Made by a program: the position numbers and the translations under genes
Part shown: in pieces, positions 5,940 through 9,069 of the stretch
Position numbering within the stretch: the stretch's first letter is position 1
Layout of the letters: each line of letters begins with the position of its first letter
Source of the DNA: DASZUC01 sp035547775
GTDB taxonomy: Bacteria; Patescibacteriota; Saccharimonadia; Saccharimonadales; UBA4665
Direction: 5' to 3'
DNA length: 9,069 nt
Assembly (NCBI GenBank): GCA_035547775.1
Contig: DASZUC010000043.1
Span: forward strand, 1 to 9,069
The notes under the pieces: generated by a model
What the model was told of the DNA's origin: nothing
The model's input: the letters and a program-made list of their open reading frames with translations, nothing else
Databases searched by the model: none

Positions 5940-7184
5940 TCAGGTTTTTAGCTCCTGGTCCAGAGGTTCGACGGGCTGAAGAACGGTGGCGGTTTCCGAA
6001 CGTTGTTGGAGATCGGTAGCTTGCTGATTAGTGAGTCGTGGCAGATTGATATAGAAGCTACTCCCCTTGCCTAGCTCGCTTTCGACCCAAATCCGGCCAT
6101 TGTAGAGTTCGATAATTTTCTTGCAGATGAAAAGACCAAGACCGGTGCCACCGATGGTGCGAGTGGTTGAGTTATCAACCCGATAAAACTTTTGAAACAG
6201 GTGTGGCAGATCATCGGCCGGAATGCCCGGACCGGTATCACTAACCGAGCACTGCACAACCTGATTATCGCCGGTTAGGCCAATGGTAATTTTACCTTCG
6301 TCGGTGTATTTAACGGCGTTATCGAAGAGGTTGGTAATGACTTCACGGAGCCGGTCGGGATCGGCATAGACGTAATACAGCGGCTTGACGATCTTTTCGG
6401 TCATAGCTTTGCGTTTATTCACAATGCTGTTGTTGCCGACGCTGAAATCGACGGCTAAGCCCTTTTTCTCGGCAGCAAAACGCAAGTCACTCGTGACCTG
6501 TTCGAGATAGCTGCCGATTTCAATTACCCCTGGGTGGCTGACGAGGCGGCCATCTTCGGCCTTGGCGCTGGTAAGTAAATCTTGAAACAATTTACCGAGG
6601 TGCTGAGTTGAGGAGTGAGCCTTTTCGAGGTAGCCACGCGCGCGCTCGTCCACCGTCGAGACTTTATCGTTTAGGGCCAGAGCTAAATAGCCTTCGATGG
6701 CGGCAACGGGAGTGCGCATTTCGTGACTGGCGGTGCTGATAAAGTCGGCACGCTGTTGTTCCTGGGCCCGGCGTTGGCTGACGTCGCGAATAATGGCCAC
6801 GGCGGCGCTCGGCGTTTGTTCGCCACTCACGAGTGGGGACAGGCTAAAACTAATGGAAAGTTGCTTGTTGTCGCGGCTGAGTAAAAACAGTTGCTCGTCG
6901 TGCAGGTTTTGGCCATCTTTGAATAATTTTTCGAAGGGATTAGCATCGGCGGCAATCGGTTCGCCCTTATTAGTGACCAGTTTAACAACAGCTGTAACGC
7001 TTACACCGGTGGCCTCGTCAATTTTCCAGCCACAGATGGTGGCTGCGGCCGGATTGATTAATTGAATGGTTTGCTCGGCGTCAATTAAAATCACCCCGTC
7101 TTCGAGGCTGTCAAAAATAACTTTAAAGCGTGTTTGCTCGTCTTGCCAATTGGCTGTACCAGTGTTTTTCCGTTTGCCAAACAT
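5940..7184 (-). CDS. Soluble PAS-domain sensor histidine kinase
   Basis: Autophosphorylates on His and passes phosphate to a receiver, most likely the adjacent gene product. In 414 residues the order is a PAS domain (about 17-135, FKVIFDSLEDGVILID), a dimerisation/phosphoacceptor domain with FISTASHEMRTPVAAIEGYL (His 154), and an ATPase domain with N box ITNLFDNAVKYT, G1 box DTGPGIP, F box LFQKFYRVD and G2 box GGTGLGLFICKKI. All catalytic boxes are intact. No membrane segment exists: an in-frame stop lies a short way upstream, so no missing transmembrane sensor can be added. It should sense a cytoplasmic signal or a partner. The frame is open from a GTG at 7223, but the ATG at 7184 is preferred: GGCGGGGTGG lies upstream and the stop of a short upstream ORF overlaps it (TGATG). 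Confidence 0.95.
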   Translation of the reverse strand: MFGKRKNTGTANWQDEQTRFKVIFDSLEDGVILIDAEQTIQLINPAAATICGWKIDEATGVSVTAVVKLVTNKGEPIAADANPFEKLFKDGQNLHDEQLFLLSRDNKQLSISFSLSPLVSGEQTPSAAVAIIRDVSQRRAQEQQRADFISTASHEMRTPVAAIEGYLALALNDKVSTVDERARGYLEKAHSSTQHLGKLFQDLLTSAKAEDGRLVSHPGVIEIGSYLEQVTSDLRFAAEKKGLAVDFSVGNNSIVNKRKAMTEKIVKPLYYVYADPDRLREVITNLFDNAVKYTDEGKITIGLTGDNQVVQCSVSDTGPGIPADDLPHLFQKFYRVDNSTTRTIGGTGLGLFICKKIIELYNGRIWVESELGKGSSFYINLPRLTNQQATDLQQRSETATVLQPVEPLDQELKT

Positions 7185-7255
7185 CAAAAAGCCCACCCCG
7201 CCTGCTGGTAGCGCGCAGCCCACGTATGTAGCGCCGACACAGAGTTTGTTTTCAT
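7184..7255 (-). CDS. Possible 23-aa upstream ORF coupled to the kinase start
   Basis: An ATG at 7255 opens a 23-codon frame (MKTNSVSALHTWAARY...) whose TGA shares one base with the kinase ATG (TGATG), so terminating ribosomes could restart on the kinase. No Shine-Dalgarno is seen; a candidate -10 box (GATAAT) lies 12 nt upstream. A leader role is inference, and a chance frame of this length is common. Confidence 0.25.
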   Translation of the reverse strand: MKTNSVSALHTWAARYQQAGWAF

Positions 7256-7267
7256 TGACTGCTTACT

Positions 7268-7296
7268 ATTATCTAGTGAAGTCGAGCATTATGCAA
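7268..7296 (-). promoter_or_regulatory. Candidate promoter for the kinase operon
   Basis: On the minus strand TTGCAT (7296-7291), 17 nt, GATAAT (7273-7268). The -10 is good and the -35 poor. It is the best placed promoter before the kinase. The same stretch holds TAAGGAG, 8 nt and an ATG opening a six-codon frame ending in TAA TAG, which could be a minute leader or chance. Confidence 0.35.
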
Positions 7297-7332
7297 ACTC
7301 CTTACGCTTAGATCTAGCTCTCTGTGCCTGCC

Positions 7333-7361
7333 TGGACGCTCGCTAACAGATGTGATAAGAT
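7333..7361 (+). promoter_or_regulatory. Candidate extended -10 promoter for the tRNA-Glu transcript
   Basis: TGGACG (7333-7338), a 17-nt spacer ending in TGA, and TAAGAT (7356-7361). The predicted start is near 7368, about 108 nt upstream of the tRNA, so the precursor would carry the two hairpins at 7389-7467 as a 5' leader. Confidence 0.4.
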
Positions 7362-7388
7362 GTTCCGGCTACTTTCTCTGCGTTTCTC

Positions 7389-7467
7389 CAATTGACCAAA
7401 CCAAGCTGAAAGCTGTTTGGGCAATTGAAAGGACGACCGTAGGGCTAAACGAGATAAGCCCGTACGG
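7389..7467 (+). other. Two tandem hairpins upstream of tRNA-Glu, possible structured leader or small RNA
   Basis: Hairpin 1 (7389-7427) pairs CAATTG, CCAAAC and AGCT with AGCT, GTTTGG and CAATTG around a GAA loop: 16 bp with one mismatch and one two-base bulge. Hairpin 2 (7437-7467) pairs CCGTAGGGCT with AGCCC-G-TACGG, 10 bp with one bulged G and a 10-nt loop. They end 8 nt before the tRNA. Neither is followed by a T-run, so they are not terminators. I do not match them to a known riboswitch. Strand is assigned from the tRNA. The rest of 7256-7388 shows only the promoter candidates. Confidence 0.45.
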
Positions 7468-7475
7468 GAGGACGT

Positions 7476-7552
7476 GGCCCCGTCGTCTAGTGGTCCAGGA
7501 CGTCAGGTTCTCATCCTGAAGATCGCGGGTTCGACTCCCGCCGGGGTCACCA
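7476..7552 (+). tRNA. tRNA-Glu (anticodon CUC), CCA encoded
   Basis: All arms fold. The acceptor stem pairs GGCCCCG with CGGGGTC (one G-U pair), and the D stem pairs GTCT with GGAC. The anticodon stem pairs TCAGG with CCTGA around TTCTCAT, with anticodon CTC at 7510-7512. The variable loop is AGATC, and the T arm pairs GCGGG with CCCGC around TTCGACT. The discriminator base is A (7549) and CCA is encoded at 7550-7552. It reads GAG codons. Confidence 0.97.
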
Positions 7553-7556
7553 CATT

Positions 7557-7565
7557 TGTTATAAT
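7557..7565 (+). promoter_or_regulatory. Extended -10 promoter just after the tRNA
   Basis: TGTTATAAT is a perfect extended -10 (TGN-TATAAT) five bases after the tRNA CCA end. The region where a -35 would lie is inside the tRNA T arm and does not match. The predicted start is at about 7572-7573, on the ATG of the 22-codon ORF. It would drive the attenuator-like region and the 153-aa gene. Confidence 0.5.
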
Positions 7566-7572
7566 TCCAGCT

Positions 7573-7641
7573 ATGAAAACTCATCAGACCAAGCGCATGA
7601 ATATGCAAGCCCCCGTGGGAGGTCTGATTGTTGCTGCCTAA
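7573..7641 (+). CDS. Possible 22-codon leaderless leader ORF
   Basis: ATG at 7573 lies 7 nt after the TATAAT box, so it would be translated from the 5' end of the mRNA. The peptide begins MKTHQTKRMNMQ and ends GGLIVAA before TAA. There is no run of a single amino acid as in classic biosynthetic leader peptides. Its codons 13-19 form the left arm of the long alternative stem described next, so translation would disturb that stem. Coding is not proven; the length is compatible with chance. Confidence 0.35.
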   Translation: MKTHQTKRMNMQAPVGGLIVAA

Positions 7642-7685
7642 ATAGCGCCACACCCTAACGCAATCAAATGCCTCCTAACGGGGGC
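7609..7685 (+). promoter_or_regulatory. Long alternative stem competing with the terminator (attenuator-like)
   Basis: Three blocks pair in register. GCCCCCGT (7609-7616) pairs with ACGGGGGC (7678-7685), GGAGG (7618-7622) with CCTCC (7671-7675), and TGATTG (7625-7630) with CAATCA (7661-7666): 19 bp with small internal loops. The right-hand side uses the arms of the intrinsic terminator at 7666-7692, so the two folds exclude each other. A further stem, TAGCGCCACA (7643-7652) with TGTGGCGTTA (7692-7701), can enclose the terminator hairpin and absorb the end of its T-run. No known riboswitch class is recognised. Confidence 0.5.
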
Positions 7686-7692
7686 ATTTTTT
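7666..7692 (+). terminator. Intrinsic terminator between tRNA-Glu and the 153-aa gene
   Basis: AAATGCCTCC (7666-7675) pairs with GGGGGCATTT (7680-7689) over 10 bp, with one T-G pair and the loop TAAC, and runs into six T residues (7687-7692). It can end the tRNA-Glu transcript and any transcript from the promoter at 7557-7565. It lies only 20 nt before the Shine-Dalgarno of the next gene. Confidence 0.85.
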
Positions 7693-7724
7693 GTGGCGTT
7701 AACCTAATTTTGGAGTAACAACAG

Positions 7725-8186
7725 ATGGAAACTTTACCTGATCACCCTGAATTTCAACACCTTAGTTTGGCAGATGTAGGGCCACCGAGCGAAAGAGCTG
7801 TAGACACGGTTTTGGAGCATATCGATAGGCTGACACCGATTGTTGGGCTGACCCCGCTCGTTGATCCCGAACGGCCGACGGTCTACTGTGCGCCGACTCG
7901 TTTCGAGCACATCGCCGGTTGTACTATCATCGCTGTCGTTCTGCTGATTGAACGGCACATTGAAGATGTAGAACTGGTCACGGCCTGGAATATTTATCAA
8001 GCCGACGCACAGCGCACGATTAGTCGCGACATGACGCTGCTTTCGGGTCTGCCTGAGCCAACCGAGGAAACGCGCTTGCACGAAGAACGAGCATGGGAGC
8101 TGGAGCGGCAAATGGGTCTGGCGGCTGTGGCGCAATACGAAGTCGACGACTTGATCGCTCTGCTGTCCCGCGTCGAATCGTGTTAA
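7725..8186 (+). CDS. Hypothetical acidic protein (153 aa)
   Basis: Family not recognised. The 153-residue protein is rich in Glu, Asp and Leu and looks mainly helical after about residue 60. One short hydrophobic stretch (CTIIAVVLLI, about 66-75) is followed directly by charged residues and is too short for a membrane span, so a cytoplasmic protein is likely. Two Cys near 55 and 66 plus a C-terminal Cys show no metal-site pattern. The ATG at 7725 is preceded by GGAG at 7712-7715 with a 9-nt gap. No convincing promoter fits between the terminator T-run (ending 7692) and this site, so expression probably depends on readthrough of the terminator. Its TAA shares the bases TTAA with the stop of the convergent methyltransferase gene. 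Confidence 0.75.
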   Translation: METLPDHPEFQHLSLADVGPPSERAVDTVLEHIDRLTPIVGLTPLVDPERPTVYCAPTRFEHIAGCTIIAVVLLIERHIEDVELVTAWNIYQADAQRTISRDMTLLSGLPEPTEETRLHEERAWELERQMGLAAVAQYEVDDLIALLSRVESC

Positions 8187-8797
8187 GACTTGACGATACC
8201 GAGATTGTGGACGGTTTTGATCTGCTTATTTGGTAGTAATTCATGCACTGCTCTGGCGGCGCCGGGCAAGGCTTCGCGGGCGTAGTCGTCAATAATTATA
8301 GTGGCGCCGGGCACGAGACGTGGCAGGACGAGTTTGAGTGAATCATGAATTGATTCGTAGAAATCTCCATCAAGGAAAGCGAAAGCTATCTTGTCCGGTA
8401 TGTTGACTGGCGTAAGCTCGCTAAACCAGCCTTTGTGAATAATGGGCGGTCGCAAGCCGGCCTTTTTAAACTCCTGGATAAATTGCTTCTTGCTGACGGC
8501 TAGCTCACCCGCCTGAAACTGCTCGCCCGCTCCGCTGGCATCGGAGGGACTTTTGGGCGGTAGGCCTTCAAACGAATCGTAGACATGAAACTCGCGGTTG
8601 TCGCGATGCGCATCCAGCAAACGTCGGATAAACAAACTCGTGGTACCGATGTAGCAGCCAAACTCTACCACGGCACCGTTGAGTGCCAATGCTTTTTGGA
8701 GTTCCGCCAAAATAGCCCGCAGCTGATCGAGGCTGATTTGATCTGAAATAAGCCGGTGGTGGCTCAGCAGGACTTCCACTGTTGACTCAGAGCTCAT
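8183..8797 (-). CDS. TylF/MycF-type O-methyltransferase (SAM-dependent)
   Basis: Class I SAM-dependent methyltransferase of the macrocin O-methyltransferase (TylF) family, whose characterised members methylate sugar hydroxyls with a divalent metal. The 204-residue protein shows motif I VVEFGCYIGTTS (about 43-54), the family block VYDSFEGLP with an acidic residue at 74, HKGWFSE (121-127), FLDGDFYESIHDSL (141-154) and IIIDDY (167-172). Asp 143 or 145 with Asp 170-171 are the likely metal ligands. It is somewhat short for the family, missing mostly N-terminal helices. The natural substrate is unknown; a nearby nucleotidyltransferase makes surface glycan modification plausible. The ATG has no Shine-Dalgarno, and TACACT lies 6 nt upstream, again a leaderless layout. 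Its stop overlaps that of the convergent 153-aa gene. Confidence 0.9.
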   Translation of the reverse strand: MSSESTVEVLLSHHRLISDQISLDQLRAILAELQKALALNGAVVEFGCYIGTTSLFIRRLLDAHRDNREFHVYDSFEGLPPKSPSDASGAGEQFQAGELAVSKKQFIQEFKKAGLRPPIIHKGWFSELTPVNIPDKIAFAFLDGDFYESIHDSLKLVLPRLVPGATIIIDDYAREALPGAARAVHELLPNKQIKTVHNLGIVKS

Positions 8798-8809
8798 ATA
8801 CTTAGTGTA
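8797..8809. promoter_or_regulatory. Two facing -10 boxes in a 15-bp divergent gap
   Basis: Plus-strand TATACT (8797-8802) precedes the nucleotidyltransferase ATG by 10 nt. Minus-strand TACACT (8809-8804) precedes the methyltransferase ATG by 6 nt. Each promoter would lie over the start of the other gene, with -35 regions inside coding sequence that match consensus poorly. An 11-bp palindrome ATTGTCACAAT (8816-8826) follows in the first codons of the nucleotidyltransferase and might be an operator. Confidence 0.4.
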
Positions 8810-8812
8810 CCC

Positions 8813-9069
8813 ATGATTGTCACAATTAACGACTTAGCAAAGATTCGAGAACAGTATCAGGACCAAAAACTGATTTTGAGCAGTGGCACCTTCGATCTGT
8901 TGCACGTTGGCCATCTACACTATCTGCAGGCTGCCAAGACGTATGGTGATGTGTTGATAGTGCTGCTAAGTGGCGATCAACGCATTAAAGCGCGCAAGGG
9001 TGACGACCGGCCCATCATTCCTGAAGTTGACCGGACTGAAATGCTTGATGCCCTGAAAATCGTGGACTA
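8813..9069 (+). CDS. Cytidylyltransferase-like protein (RfaE/HldE domain II type), N-terminal part
   Basis: The first 85 codons encode a nucleotidyltransferase fold. GTFDLLHVGHLHYL (25-38) contains the HxGH nucleotide-binding motif (His 31 and His 34), followed by GDVLIVLLSGD (45-55) and ARKGDDRPIIP (60-70). The block resembles the adenylyltransferase domain of HldE (RfaE), with its KGxxRP segment, and the wider glycerol-3-phosphate cytidylyltransferase group. Such enzymes join CMP or AMP to a phosphorylated sugar or alcohol for surface polymers. Which nucleotide and substrate it uses cannot be told from this part. About 20 residues precede the first strand. It is divergent from the methyltransferase with 15 bp between start codons and has no Shine-Dalgarno. 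The gene continues beyond the window. Confidence 0.92.
   Translation, partial: MIVTINDLAKIREQYQDQKLILSSGTFDLLHVGHLHYLQAAKTYGDVLIVLLSGDQRIKARKGDDRPIIPEVDRTEMLDALKIVD

Noticed and set aside
5940..7223. Kinase start at the GTG at 7223
   Set aside because: The extra 13 residues are not part of the PAS domain. The ATG at 7184 has a purine-rich upstream element and a TGATG overlap. The GTG remains possible.
7573..7641. Peptide ending IVAA next to a tRNA, resembling a tmRNA tag
   Set aside because: The adjacent tRNA is a complete tRNA-Glu with a normal anticodon arm, and no second tRNA-like half or tmRNA core sequence is present.
7369..7653. 94-codon minus-strand frame across the tRNA
   Set aside because: It is antisense to tRNA-Glu. 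The GDPGGSRTRDLQ segment is the well-known artefact of translating the complement of a tRNA, and the frame also crosses both hairpin regions.

Overview
The window reads as a stretch of compact bacterial chromosome with roughly balanced base composition and the standard genetic code: TGA ends the transglutaminase-like gene and the kinase, so code 25 is excluded. Gene content (der-pth pair, soluble PAS histidine kinase plus a receiver protein with no output domain, very short intergenic gaps, several unclassified proteins) and the style of the proteins suggest a Candidatus Saccharibacteria / Patescibacteria (CPR) genome. This is an impression from sequence style, not a database result.

Layout. 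1-1783 (minus): the GTPase der runs directly into pth (stop and start codons abut; pth is cut by the window start). 1790-1885 is a divergent promoter region with a perfect TTGACA-N17-TATAAT promoter facing right. 1886-3954 (plus): a 628-aa unclassified protein with a transglutaminase-like Cys/His/Asp signature, overlapping by 4 nt a 61-aa basic small ORF. 3955-4130 is a convergent gap with two strong inverted repeats. 4131-7184 (minus): histidine kinase, response regulator and an RsuA/RluB-type pseudouridine synthase, in transcription order right to left. 7185-7475 is a gap with possible leader ORFs, candidate promoters and two strong hairpins. 7476-7552 is tRNA-Glu(CUC) with encoded CCA. 7553-7724 carries an extended -10 promoter, a possible 22-codon leaderless ORF, and an intrinsic terminator whose arms can instead pair with the ORF, giving an attenuator-like switch. 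7725-8186 (plus): unclassified 153-aa protein. 8183-8797 (minus): TylF-like O-methyltransferase. 8813-9069 (plus): start of a cytidylyltransferase-like (RfaE domain II type) protein, cut by the window end.

How the genes work together. Der (ribosome assembly), Pth (peptidyl-tRNA recycling), the rRNA pseudouridine synthase and tRNA-Glu all serve translation. The kinase and receiver form a likely cytoplasmic two-component relay whose output must be through protein contacts, since the receiver carries a long disordered tail instead of a DNA-binding domain. The methyltransferase and nucleotidyltransferase are divergently arranged over only 15 bp and may serve surface sugar metabolism.

The most interesting signals are the alternative RNA structures after tRNA-Glu, the transglutaminase-like unknown with its overlapping basic small ORF, the disordered-tail response regulator, and a repeated promoter geometry (-10 box 6-10 nt before ATG, no Shine-Dalgarno) that points to leaderless translation of first genes. 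No CRISPR array, insertion sequence or phage gene is visible.
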